A model generated the notes under the pieces. That model saw only the letters and a list, made by a program, of their open reading frames with translations, searched no databases and was not told the origin of the DNA. DNA of 64,000 nucleotides from Chroococcidiopsis sp. CCMEE 29 (GTDB lineage: Bacteria; Cyanobacteriota; Cyanobacteriia; Cyanobacteriales; Chroococcidiopsidaceae), in contig NZ_CP083761.1 of assembly GCF_023558375.1 (NCBI RefSeq), forward strand, positions 3,522,501 to 3,586,500, read 5' to 3'. Position 1 is the stretch's first letter; every line of letters starts with the position of its first letter. This document shows positions 9,355 through 17,586 of the stretch, piece after piece. A program made the position numbers and the translations under genes.

Positions 9355-9496
9355 TTAATCTTGCACTTCCAGTTCTGAAACATGCTGGGGATGAACAACC
9401 ACAATGTCATTCATGTGTATCTGCCAAAACTTGCCAGGGAGAGTTGGGATCGCTGCTTCTCAGTAGGATATTCGTATCTAGCAAATAAGCTGCCAT
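9355..9496 (-). pseudogene. Internally deleted PIN-domain (VapC-like) toxin
   Basis: The ATG at 9496 overlaps the antitoxin stop as TAATG. The N-terminus reads YLLDTNILLR, a textbook PIN start with the first catalytic Asp, then SDPNSPW, and stops after 29 codons. A second piece downstream in another frame, MNDIVVVHPQHVSELEVQD, resembles a PIN C-terminus. The middle of the toxin, with its other acidic residues, is missing, so no active nuclease can be made. Confidence 0.65.
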
Positions 9497-9762
9497 TAGT
9501 CGTAGATGTTCTCCCGCCGTAAGGCTTCATCGGGTAGATTGGGACCATTTTTGTGGCTTTGTACCCACTGATGCCAACGTTCAGCTCGTTCTTCGGGGGT
9601 GGCGGTTGCCCAAAACGGTTGCTCTGAGGAGACAGGAGACAGAATGAGGCGATTTTCCTCTTCTACTTCAATGCGGAAGCGGGTGTTGGGTTGAATAGCC
9701 TGCAAAATTTGAGGAGGTAGCTGTAGGGTTCCTGTTGCACTGATTTCGACGATTACAGCCAT
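9496..9762 (-). CDS. AbrB/VapB-like antitoxin of a broken toxin-antitoxin pair
   Basis: The 88-aa protein has an N-terminal swapped-hairpin AbrB-type DNA-binding region (VEISATGTLQLPPQILQAI, then FRIEVEEENRLILSP), followed by a toxin-binding tail rich in Trp and Glu (PEERAERWHQWVQSHK). Such proteins neutralise PIN-domain RNases and repress their own operon. The stop overlaps the start of the truncated PIN gene, giving translational coupling. Since the toxin is internally deleted, this antitoxin is now probably an orphan. Confidence 0.75.
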   Translation of the reverse strand: MAVIVEISATGTLQLPPQILQAIQPNTRFRIEVEEENRLILSPVSSEQPFWATATPEERAERWHQWVQSHKNGPNLPDEALRRENIYD

Positions 9763-9779
9763 TGTGGTTGCCTCTCAAC

Positions 9780-9990
9780 GTTCAATACGGGGTCTATTTG
9801 ATTTAATTTTACTTGTCAGCCCTGGTCTCCTAATGGCAAGAGAGAATGAATGTCTAATTCTGATCGCCGTGACTATTCTTGATGCAAGTTCAAAAGATGA
9901 TCGAGTAATTGTGCCATCAGAGGGGCGATCGGATGATTTAGGACGGGTAATATGGCAGGCTTGGCAAACAAAAAGAATATGTTCTGGCAT
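9780..9990 (-). pseudogene. Frameshifted DUF1636 (ferredoxin-like metal-binding) remnant
   Basis: The start, MPEHILFVCQACHITRP, matches the N-terminus of DUF1636 proteins with the CxxC pair. After SDG the similarity shifts to the next frame (QLLDHLLNLHQE, a stop, then SRRSELDIHSL) and the cysteine-rich C-terminal half is lost. DUF1636 genes commonly sit beside iron-siderophore uptake genes, which agrees with the binding protein gene 50 bp upstream. Frame and stop defects rule out a working product. Confidence 0.6.
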
Positions 9991-10040
9991 AGTTTTTGGA
10001 ATGTAAATACTAACAATTGAAAATGAAAGAGAAAGGTTAA

Positions 10041-11051
10041 TTAAGCCGCATCTTCAATGAGATATTTGAACAGATCATCGAGAATACGATTCGCCCCGCC
10101 AATACTGCGCTCAGCCACCCAGCTGCCATAATGCACTGGGTAGACTCGATCCTGTTTGACAGCGTTGAGCTGAAACCAAAGTGGATGAGGTTGTAGTTTC
10201 CTCAGTGATTCAGGCGGATACTCTACAACAAACAGGGCATCAGCATCTATTAATTCAAGCCTTTCAAAGGAGATCTCCATTACCCAATCGTCTCTACGCT
10301 GCGCTGGTGGTCGCAGCAATCCAGCCTCTGCTACCACCGACCCCATGAACGAATTCTCTAAATAAACACGAGCAGGTCGGATAGAATTATCGTAAGCAGC
10401 AACGAGGGAGACTTCGGTCTGTTTGAGGCGATCGCCCATTAGTTTTTGAAACTCCCTGATCCGCTGATGATATTTATACAAAAGTTGTTCGGCTTCCTCT
10501 GTCTTTCCTAGGGCTTCAGCAAAGTTGAGAAACCCTTGCTTCCACTGGATATCACAGTCGTCTGTGAATAAAGACACTGTTGGGGCAATGTGTGAGAATT
10601 GTTCGTATAACTGTCGATCAGTTCTTCTACAATCGAGAATGAGATCGGGCTGCAAGCGCAAAATTGCCTCAATATTGGGCTGTTCATCACTACCAACCTC
10701 AGTGATGCCATCAAGCTGTTCCTCTGAGTAAGAGAGAAAGTCTTCAAGGTTGATAGAGCCGATGGGTTTTAACCCCAAAGCAAAAGCAGCATCCAAGGGA
10801 CTGGTGTCGAGTACAACTACTCGTTGTGGGTTTGTAGGAACACAAGTTTCTCCCATGAAGTGTTTAACCATTCGGCACTCAGCTGTTGGTGAGTGTCCTA
10901 GCTGAGAAGCAGAATTTTGGGAAGTATTTCCATTACAAGCAGTGACAAAGAAGAAGGTGAGAAATCCTAGAAGTAGCCATACAGCCCAATTATGCCTCCA
11001 GTATGGGGTTGCTCTAGGCTGTTGATAGTAAGATGGCTTTTTTTCTGTCAT
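10041..11051 (-). CDS. Iron-siderophore ABC transporter substrate-binding lipoprotein (FecB/FhuD type)
   Basis: The 336-aa protein has a hydrophobic leader (about residues 23-37) and a lipobox VTAC with Cys39, so it should be lipid-anchored in the periplasm. The mature part has class III binding-protein landmarks: RVVVLDTSPLDAAFALGLKPIGS, the interdomain helix region, and QPNIEAILRLQPDLIL. It would hand the ferric siderophore from the TonB-dependent receptor to an inner-membrane permease that is not encoded in this window. It starts 55 bp after the receptor stop on the same strand, so an operon is likely. Confidence 0.9.
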   Translation of the reverse strand: MTEKKPSYYQQPRATPYWRHNWAVWLLLGFLTFFFVTACNGNTSQNSASQLGHSPTAECRMVKHFMGETCVPTNPQRVVVLDTSPLDAAFALGLKPIGSINLEDFLSYSEEQLDGITEVGSDEQPNIEAILRLQPDLILDCRRTDRQLYEQFSHIAPTVSLFTDDCDIQWKQGFLNFAEALGKTEEAEQLLYKYHQRIREFQKLMGDRLKQTEVSLVAAYDNSIRPARVYLENSFMGSVVAEAGLLRPPAQRRDDWVMEISFERLELIDADALFVVEYPPESLRKLQPHPLWFQLNAVKQDRVYPVHYGSWVAERSIGGANRILDDLFKYLIEDAA

Positions 11052-11106
11052 CGTTAATTTTGAGCTTGAGATCCTAAGCTAATCCTTGTCTACTAAACGT
11101 CTAGTC

Positions 11107-13566
11107 TCAAAACTCCCAGCCTACAGTTGCCAGCACCTCAAATGGTGCGCCATAAAAGATGCGATTCCTACCATTAGCAGTCTCAAAATAATCAATATCA
11201 AACAGGTTCTTGAAGTTAAGTTGAGCGCGGAAATTATCTCGGCGGTAATAAACAGCGGCATCTGTCCGCAAATAGCTGGGTAAATCGAATGTGTTATCTA
11301 AATCTCCCGCTCGTTCCCCAACATAGAATAAACCGAAGCCGAACCCTAACCCTTGTAAATTCCCATTTTGAATTTCATACTTTGTCCACAAACTAACAGC
11401 GTGTTCTGGTACATTCACTAAGCGGTTGCCTTCAGGAATTTCATTGTCTTCTATTACTTCAGCATTGGTATAGCCATAACCAGCAATAATTTGCCATCCT
11501 GGTAGAATTTCGCCAGCTATATCTAACTCAATACCTCGACTGCGTTGTTTGCCTGTTTGAATGCTAAAGTCAAGATCTCTAGGGTCAGGAGTCAGAACGT
11601 TAGACAGCGTTAAGTCATAAAAAGCCAGAGTAGTAAAAAGTCTGCCATCTAATAAATCAGCCTTAACGCCAACTTCGTATTGCGTACCGCGCTGCGGCTC
11701 AAATAGCTGATCGTCTAAATTTGTACCAGTCACCTGTTCAAACGAGCGACTATAGCTGCCGTAGATTGCAACTGTTTCAATCGGTTTATATACAAGACCA
11801 ACTCTAGGACTAAAGGCATCATCTTCTTGACTGCTACTCGTTCCTTCAATTAAATCTTCTTCTTCCTGCTCCAGATTATCGTAGCGTCCCCCTAAAACTA
11901 AGATGAAATTATCGGCAAAAGTAATTTGATCCTGCACATAAAAGCCTAAAGTCTCAAACCTAGATTCACTTCTAGAGGTGGAGATAATTGCTCCCAAGGG
12001 TTGGTTATAGACTGGGTTGAAGATATCAATATTCCCAATCTCCTGATTTATGACCCCACCTTTAGAAAACTCAGTCGAGAAATCCACACCAAACAACAGT
12101 TGATGCTTGATACCACCAGTAGTGAAGTTACCAGTAATATTAGCAACAGCCTCGTAACTATTAGCGAAGCTTGGTCCTAACTGAATAAATGCCTGTCTCT
12201 GCTGCGTGCGGAAGCCGTCTAGCAGATCTCTAGGACCAACAGAATCTTGATTATCTTCTTCCCAAAGAAAGCGGAAAACGTTCCGAAACTGCCAATTTTC
12301 GCTAAAGCGATGCTCGAAGTCGTAGCCAATGCGGAAAGAACGGCGCTCGTTGCGGTCAAATGCAGGTTCTCCTAAATAACGACTCCGAGGAATTTCGCCA
12401 TTCGGATTATCCTCTATAGTTCCCTCGATTGGCAGACCGCGTTCATTAGGATACTGAGCATCTAAATACTCTGCTTCTAATGTCAAGCTAGTATTTTCAC
12501 CAATTAGCCAGGTGAGAACGGGTGCAATTAGATAACGGTCAATATCAATTTCATCAATAAACGTGTCAGAACCGTAGACCGAGCCGTTTAAGCGATATAT
12601 TAAAGTGCCGCTATCATTTAACGGACCAGAAAAGTCGAAAGCACCCTGATAAGTATTAAAACTGCCGTAAGTTGCTTCTAGGTCGTAAAACGGGAACGGT
12701 AGCGGCTGCTTCGTGACAATATTAACAACGCCGCCTGGTGCAATTTGACCATAAAGAACAGAGGCAGGTCCTTTCAGCACTTCCAACCGCTCGACATTGG
12801 CAAAGTCAAACCCTAAGCGCCCAATATCATTATCAGGAATGCCATTCCGCAAGAAAGTATTACCAGTTTCAAAGCCTCTGATGGTAAAGTTCGAGAATAT
12901 ATCGCGGGATGACGAGGCTGTTGTCAAGCCACTGACATTTCTTAGCGCTTCGCTCAAATCAGTTGCTCGTTGGTCTTCAATTACTTGTTCAGGAACAACT
13001 TGGATTGATGCTGGAACATTCAGTCTTGGCGTATCTGTCCTCGTGCCGATCGCTGCTTCTGGAACTCGGTAATCATCTGTGGGATCATCTCGCTCGCCCG
13101 TCACTAAAATCTCAATCTGGTCTGTAGCCTCTGGCGGTGCTGTCGCTTCACCTAGTTTGGCTGGAGTAGTATTTATGCTCAGTACAACTCCTGATCCACC
13201 CGGAACTACTTTTGCTGTCGGTACAGCTTGCATACCAGCGATCGCAACTCGAATACTGTTAGTCGCTTGCTGCGTCACTGTAACAGTACTAATCCCCGTA
13301 GCTGGATTATCAGCGCGAAAGGCTTGGCTATCTGGTAGTCGTAATTGAGCATTAATGACGTGGGCAATCAAAGTATTGCCGTCGCTGGTTGTCAAGACCT
13401 GGAGTGGCTGACCGCTAGGAGTCTGCAAAATCACCTCTAAGCCTGTAGCTGTCGGATTGAAACGGACTGCTGTAACAGGGATGACATCTGCCCAAACAGG
13501 TTGAGCAGCGATCGCCACTACTGATCCGGTAAGCCAAAGTCCATGAAATAGTTGCAGTTGCTTCAC
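11107..13566 (-). CDS. TonB-dependent siderophore receptor with N-terminal AMIN domain
   Basis: The 819-aa outer-membrane receptor imports ferric siderophores with TonB energy. It has a signal peptide (to about residue 26), then an AMIN domain (about 28-132), which is typical of cyanobacterial receptors. A TonB box (EILVTGE, about 150) and a plug domain follow (NVPASIQVV, IRGFETGNTFLRNGIP, LEVLKGPASVLYGQ, PGGVVNIVTK). A 22-strand barrel ends with a terminal Phe (TVGWEF). It resembles the FhuA/FhuE/SchT class, but the ligand cannot be specified. The start is GTG, preceded by AAGAGAG. Two tandem 21-bp repeats lie 122 bp upstream of the start. Confidence 0.95.
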   Translation of the reverse strand: MKQLQLFHGLWLTGSVVAIAAQPVWADVIPVTAVRFNPTATGLEVILQTPSGQPLQVLTTSDGNTLIAHVINAQLRLPDSQAFRADNPATGISTVTVTQQATNSIRVAIAGMQAVPTAKVVPGGSGVVLSINTTPAKLGEATAPPEATDQIEILVTGERDDPTDDYRVPEAAIGTRTDTPRLNVPASIQVVPEQVIEDQRATDLSEALRNVSGLTTASSSRDIFSNFTIRGFETGNTFLRNGIPDNDIGRLGFDFANVERLEVLKGPASVLYGQIAPGGVVNIVTKQPLPFPFYDLEATYGSFNTYQGAFDFSGPLNDSGTLIYRLNGSVYGSDTFIDEIDIDRYLIAPVLTWLIGENTSLTLEAEYLDAQYPNERGLPIEGTIEDNPNGEIPRSRYLGEPAFDRNERRSFRIGYDFEHRFSENWQFRNVFRFLWEEDNQDSVGPRDLLDGFRTQQRQAFIQLGPSFANSYEAVANITGNFTTGGIKHQLLFGVDFSTEFSKGGVINQEIGNIDIFNPVYNQPLGAIISTSRSESRFETLGFYVQDQITFADNFILVLGGRYDNLEQEEEDLIEGTSSSQEDDAFSPRVGLVYKPIETVAIYGSYSRSFEQVTGTNLDDQLFEPQRGTQYEVGVKADLLDGRLFTTLAFYDLTLSNVLTPDPRDLDFSIQTGKQRSRGIELDIAGEILPGWQIIAGYGYTNAEVIEDNEIPEGNRLVNVPEHAVSLWTKYEIQNGNLQGLGFGFGLFYVGERAGDLDNTFDLPSYLRTDAAVYYRRDNFRAQLNFKNLFDIDYFETANGRNRIFYGAPFEVLATVGWEF

Positions 13567-13687
13567 AATCTCTCTTTTGACACGAAAAACTTGCTGAGCG
13601 GCAAATTAATTCCACGCTCTCTCAAGCTGAATTAAGAAAGCTTCTCAAGAAGTATATGTTGCACAGCCGCTATTTTGACGACTGCAC

Positions 13688-13729
13688 CGCGTTTCAAACG
13701 GATTTTTTCGCGTCTTAACCGGATTTTTT
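13688..13729 (-). promoter_or_regulatory. Two tandem 21-bp direct repeats, probable AraC-type operator
   Basis: On the plus strand the units are 13688-13708 and 13709-13729, both starting CGCGT and ending CGGATTTTTT, with 18 of 21 bases identical. They abut with no spacer, so the half sites are two helical turns apart, as AraC-family regulators require. They lie between the end of the AraC gene and the receptor start, and upstream of the latter. Binding by the adjacent regulator is inference. Confidence 0.7.
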
Positions 13730-13733
13730 ACAC

Positions 13734-14732
13734 TTAACTGATTGCCTGTTTCAACCTTGCTGTCGTGTAAGACTTAGGGTTAATCCCAAATTTTTTTCTG
13801 AAAGCAGCAGCAAAACTACTACGGTTGGCATAGCCAATAGTACGCGCTACTTCTTCAACATTCATCCGCCTTTCTTGCAGCAACTGTTGTGCTTGTTCCA
13901 TCCGGTAGTCGTGCAAGTAGCCAAACACAGTCGTACCAAAAACTTGCCGAAAGCCTAACTTGAGCTTGAAGTCATTCAGCCCTACTTGCCGTGCCAAAGT
14001 CATTAAAGATGGCGGATTATCTAGATTCTGTATTAATATTTCTTTGGCTTGATAGATGCGATCAATGTCATCTGGTCGCAGGCTTTGGAGCTGACTAGGT
14101 GCTTGATGATTGGCGATCGCTTGTTCTAATTGCAAAGCCAATAGCTCCAAAACTTTCCCTTCTAGATACATCTGTCTAGTTATCCCCTGATAAGGACAGT
14201 GCAAAATTTGCTGTAGGACTTGTTGCATAACTAAACTTGTTGTTCCCAGATGCAAGTAAGGCTGCTCGTCACCCCCCGCTACAATCCGCCATAAATTTGG
14301 TGGAATCCGCTCTGATTTGTCTTCGATAAATGATTTGAAGATGTCAAGTTCTATATGAATATCAACTTCAATAAATCGTTTTAGCGCCGGACATTCCAAT
14401 GACATTTTAGGCGCTAAGCTCCCCAGTAAGTAGCTTTCTCCAGCACCTAGGTGATCGCTGTTTAGCCAATAATTTCCAGCAATATTAAAGACCAATTCCA
14501 AATCTGACTTATAGGGCTGTAGCTTCAGCAAAAGCCGCTCCCGATATTCATAATCATGAATTACAATTGATATCCCACTGCGAAGATTTATCAACCTCCT
14601 GTATCCGTTGCCAAGCCAATAAGGATACTCTAAAATCACGTCGGAGTTGCCTAAGCAAGATAAATCACGACTATTTTGTTCTGCTTCCTCCCACAATTCC
14701 TGTATATCTTTACTTAATAGTATTATCGTCAT
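13734..14732 (-). CDS. AraC-family transcriptional regulator (PchR-like)
   Basis: The 332-aa protein has an N-terminal ligand-sensing region and a C-terminal AraC double helix-turn-helix (about residues 225-330): LMTLARQVGLNDFKLKLGFRQVFG, then VEEVARTIGYANRSSFAAAF and KFGINPKSY. PchR-type regulators sense ferric siderophores and activate the cognate receptor gene. The receptor lies immediately downstream, with tandem repeats between, which supports that role here. Ligand unknown. Confidence 0.9.
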   Translation of the reverse strand: MTIILLSKDIQELWEEAEQNSRDLSCLGNSDVILEYPYWLGNGYRRLINLRSGISIVIHDYEYRERLLLKLQPYKSDLELVFNIAGNYWLNSDHLGAGESYLLGSLAPKMSLECPALKRFIEVDIHIELDIFKSFIEDKSERIPPNLWRIVAGGDEQPYLHLGTTSLVMQQVLQQILHCPYQGITRQMYLEGKVLELLALQLEQAIANHQAPSQLQSLRPDDIDRIYQAKEILIQNLDNPPSLMTLARQVGLNDFKLKLGFRQVFGTTVFGYLHDYRMEQAQQLLQERRMNVEEVARTIGYANRSSFAAAFRKKFGINPKSYTTARLKQAIS

Positions 14733-15123
14733 TTTTACTCCGTGCAGATGCTTTTATTAATAGCAACTATATCTTAGATGCTTTAATGATAAAATATATC
14801 ATTAATTTAGGAAACCAACAGGTACTTTTATCTCACATCTTGCACTAACCGCCAACAGGCTAAAGCCTGCGGCTACACAAACCAAATCTGCCTGTGCAGA
14901 CTACGGAAAATTAAGGGTTTTGGAGCCTGCGGAGGCAGGCTTTGCCTGTGTAGCTCCAGGTTTCAACCTGTGAGCTACACTCGTGCAAGATCTGAATTTA
15001 TGTTTTGTTTTCATTTGCCCCACAAAAAAAGGCTCAATCGGGATTTCAGGGAGTTACGCAAGGAGGTTAAGCATCAAAACAGAAGCTTGGTTGCACTATG
15101 GGCATCCTACCAACCTGCTCTTC
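14733..15123. other. Gene-free interval with two inverted-repeat elements
   Basis: No gene is supported; reading frames here are short and composed of repeats. It contains the 155-bp element at 14837-14991 and the left inverted repeat of a second element at 15031. The AraC promoter should lie in 14733-14836. Confidence 0.5.
14837..14991. repeat. 155-bp MITE-like repeat
   Basis: The ends are inverted repeats ATCTTGCAC and GTGCAAGAT. Inside are nested inverted motifs such as GCCTGCGGCTACAC, GTGTAGCTCC and GCCTGCGGAGGCAGGC. It has no coding capacity and looks like a non-autonomous dispersed element. Confidence 0.6.
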
Positions 15124-15156
15124 TCAATGCCACGTCCCTGGAGCACCGATTGAGCC
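15031..15156. repeat. Inverted-repeat-bounded segment running into the 3' end of coaBC
   Basis: GGCTCAATCGG at 15031-15041 is repeated inverted at 15146-15156. The second copy lies inside the coding end of coaBC, and similarity to the duplicated coaBC copy stops at this boundary. The last residues of CoaBC ([10 protein letters not shown]) are therefore encoded by this segment. Confidence 0.45.
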
Positions 15157-16368
15157 TTGCACAAAATCAAATAAATGATGAGCCATTTGCAATTTACTAC
15201 AAGGTGAAATCTCTACCTGATGACCTTGGTTATCGATAAAAGTAGCTTTGTTGTTGCCGCTGCCAAAACCACTATCAGGCTGATCGATCGGATTAGCCAC
15301 GATCGCATCTAATTTCTTGTTCTGTAATTTCTCTAACGCTGGCGTGACAATATCTCCTGTCTGCGCAGCAAATCCAATCAGACATTGATGGGGCTGTTTG
15401 AGGCGTGCTAATTCAGCTAAGATATCCGCTACAGGTTCTAGGGGAAGCTTAGTAGGTAGCGATCGCTTGGGTAACTTCTCTGCACTATAACTAGCTGGCT
15501 TGACATCTGCCACAGCTGCCGCCATTACAATTAAATCTGCTTCCGGGAAACACTCTAGCATCGCCTGTTGCATTTGTTCAGCACTGACAACTGGAATCGA
15601 TTGCACTCCCTGTGGTACATTCCAGGTGGCTGGGGCGTGAACCAGTGTCACTGCTGCCCCTCGGTGCATAGCTGCTTGCGCCAACGCTAGTCCCATTTTG
15701 CCAGTGGAGGGATTACCAATGAATCGTACTGGATCTAGATGTTCCCGGGTGCCCCCTGCGCTAATTAATACTCGCTTGCCCAGTAAGTCTCGCTTACCAT
15801 TAGTGTGTAACAGCGATTGAATGTGGGTAACAATCTCAGCTGGTTCTGCCATCCGTCCAGCACCAACGCGATCGCAAGCCAACAGTCCGTAGCCTGTGTC
15901 CATTCCGTGATATCGGCTATCTGCTAATAGCTGTTGCCAGTTCCGTTGCACAGCCAACTGCTGCCACATCTCAGTATTCATCGCTGGTGCTAACAAAACC
16001 GGACAGGTAGAAGCCAATATAGTATTCGTTAGCAGATTGTCAGCCATCCCATAAGTCAACTTAGCTAAAGTATTGGCAGTCAAGGGCGAGATTGCCAACA
16101 CTTCTGCCCATTCACCCAAATCTATATGCAATGGACGCTGACGTGTAGGTTGCCAAAAGTCTTTATCCGTATAAGCTGGATGACGGGATAGCGTTGATAC
16201 AGTCAAAGGCGTGATAAATTCTTGGGCTGAATCGGTAAGAATTACCCGGACTTCAGCCCCAGCTTTAAACAGTGTAGAAACGACTTCACAGACTTTATAG
16301 GCAGCGATGCCGCCGCCTATACCAATTAAAACCCGCCTGCTTGATTTTGGATTAAAGGTTGATTGCAT
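15124..16368 (-). CDS. coaBC: Bifunctional phosphopantothenoylcysteine decarboxylase/synthetase CoaBC
   Basis: CoaBC joins 4'-phosphopantothenate to cysteine (CoaB) and decarboxylates the product (CoaC, FMN-dependent) in coenzyme A synthesis. The CoaC part (residues 1 to about 175) shows [10 protein letters not shown], the substrate motif APAMNTEMW and the flap CDRVGAGRM. The CoaB part shows [17 protein letters not shown] (about 203-219), STGKMG and [11 protein letters not shown]. At 414 aa the length is normal. The last ten residues ([10 protein letters not shown]) come from a repeat element that replaced the original 3' end. A 3' fragment of this gene is duplicated at 6009-7903. Confidence 0.96.
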   Translation of the reverse strand: MQSTFNPKSSRRVLIGIGGGIAAYKVCEVVSTLFKAGAEVRVILTDSAQEFITPLTVSTLSRHPAYTDKDFWQPTRQRPLHIDLGEWAEVLAISPLTANTLAKLTYGMADNLLTNTILASTCPVLLAPAMNTEMWQQLAVQRNWQQLLADSRYHGMDTGYGLLACDRVGAGRMAEPAEIVTHIQSLLHTNGKRDLLGKRVLISAGGTREHLDPVRFIGNPSTGKMGLALAQAAMHRGAAVTLVHAPATWNVPQGVQSIPVVSAEQMQQAMLECFPEADLIVMAAAVADVKPASYSAEKLPKRSLPTKLPLEPVADILAELARLKQPHQCLIGFAAQTGDIVTPALEKLQNKKLDAIVANPIDQPDSGFGSGNNKATFIDNQGHQVEISPCSKLQMAHHLFDFVQGSIGAPGTWH

Positions 16369-16466
16369 TTGATATTTGGGATTGGGGTAATTATGTTAAC
16401 CTACATAGCCTTCGCTTCTCAGCAGTCAACCCCAATCTAAGATCCAAAATCCAAAATCTAAAATCG

Positions 16467-16679
16467 TTATGCCTCATCATACGGTTCCAGGTCTAAGAGG
16501 TGGAGGTATGGTTCCACTAACTCAGGACGCTGAAACGCGATCGCTCGCAGTAAATGCCAATCGTTCAAACCATCAAAAGCATTGTTGTAATTATCCTGCT
16601 CTAAACGGGTAGCCAACTCCTTCACGTCTACTGCGGACATGGCAGCAATATCCCGCTTGGAAATGCACAAAGTTTCCAT
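16467..16679 (-). CDS. DUF2555 family protein
   Basis: From the ATG at 16679 this is a 70-aa protein starting METLCISKRDIAAMSAVDVKELATRLE and ending LHLLDLEPYDEA, the DUF2555 pattern of small cyanobacterial proteins. The longer frame to 16751 adds a Cys-rich N-terminus that does not resemble the family, so I use the internal start. It contains DWHLLRAIAFQRPELVEPY. It lies 98 bp upstream of coaBC on the same strand, separated by heptamer repeats. Function not established to my knowledge. Confidence 0.75.
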   Translation of the reverse strand: METLCISKRDIAAMSAVDVKELATRLEQDNYNNAFDGLNDWHLLRAIAFQRPELVEPYLHLLDLEPYDEA

Positions 16680-16811
16680 TGTTACGCTTGCCCCCCTTGA
16701 GCAAAATCTGCATCCAGCATCAGCTTGAACTAAACAATTGCAGCACCCCAATCTATATTAATCAGTTCATGCTATCTGCGTGTATATGCCTGTATAAAAT
16801 TTAAAGGACGA

Positions 16812-17453
16812 TCATGATGATTTATAAACTTTTTGATCTTCCTTTGACATGATCCTTAAAACGAAATTACGAGTCAGTGCTAACACTTCTGGTCGAATTT
16901 CATGCCCCATATCAAATTCCTGGTACTCTACCGAGACACCCAAAGCCACTAAATTATCCCGTGCGTCTTGAGCAGCCTTGACGGGCACAACATAGTCTTG
17001 CCTACCATGCACAATTAAAACCGGAGGAAACTTACCACCTGCTGGTGGAGAGGTTGGATGTAGATATCCACTTAAGGCAACTAAACCTGCTAGTGGCAAG
17101 CTTAACCCTACATCTAAAGTCATTGCTGCACCTTGGGAAAATCCACTCAAAATCGTGCGCGACAATGGTACACCCGTGCTACCTTCTAGAGATTGCAACC
17201 AGTTGATTAGCAGTTGCCGACTTTCTGGTAGCCCCTTACCCTTCTCCTGCCCCAAGTCATACCACATCCTGCCCGCACCATAGGGATGGGGAAAAGGTGC
17301 ATTGGGAAACATAAACTGGTAATCAGGTAAATTCGCCAGGGGAACTACAGCTGCTAGATTTTGAGCATTGGCACCCCAGCCATGTAACGTCACGATCAAT
17401 CCAGTTGGTTCCTTACCCGTAATCGCTGGAACCGTGATGACTTGTAAAGACAA
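16812..17453 (-). CDS. Alpha/beta hydrolase, phospholipase/carboxylesterase family
   Basis: The 213-aa enzyme is a compact esterase of the carboxylesterase/thioesterase (acyl-protein thioesterase-like) family. It has LHGWGANAQN (oxyanion loop), nucleophile elbow GFSQGAA, acid region IVHGRQDYVVPV and a catalytic His in FDMGHEI. The natural substrate is unknown. No signal peptide is seen, so it is cytoplasmic. It is divergent from purH (133 bp between starts). Confidence 0.9.
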   Translation of the reverse strand: MSLQVITVPAITGKEPTGLIVTLHGWGANAQNLAAVVPLANLPDYQFMFPNAPFPHPYGAGRMWYDLGQEKGKGLPESRQLLINWLQSLEGSTGVPLSRTILSGFSQGAAMTLDVGLSLPLAGLVALSGYLHPTSPPAGGKFPPVLIVHGRQDYVVPVKAAQDARDNLVALGVSVEYQEFDMGHEIRPEVLALTRNFVLRIMSKEDQKVYKSS

Positions 17454-17586
17454 GAACTTGCTCCTATTAAACCCTCTTAATTGATCTTAATAAAACTATT
17501 AGCTTTCAGCCTCTTCTTAGCGCTCTTTGCGTTTTCGCGGTTTTTAATATAGGTTTTGATCCTGTCAACAATAGGGAATTTAAGTC

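Noticed and set aside
9764-10006. 80-aa plus-strand frame opposite the DUF1636 remnant
   Set aside because: It is antisense to a recognisable (though broken) gene and has no family pattern of its own.
14970-15239. 89-aa plus-strand frame between the AraC gene and coaBC
   Set aside because: It runs through repeat elements and antisense to the coaBC 3' end; no ribosome binding site or family resemblance.
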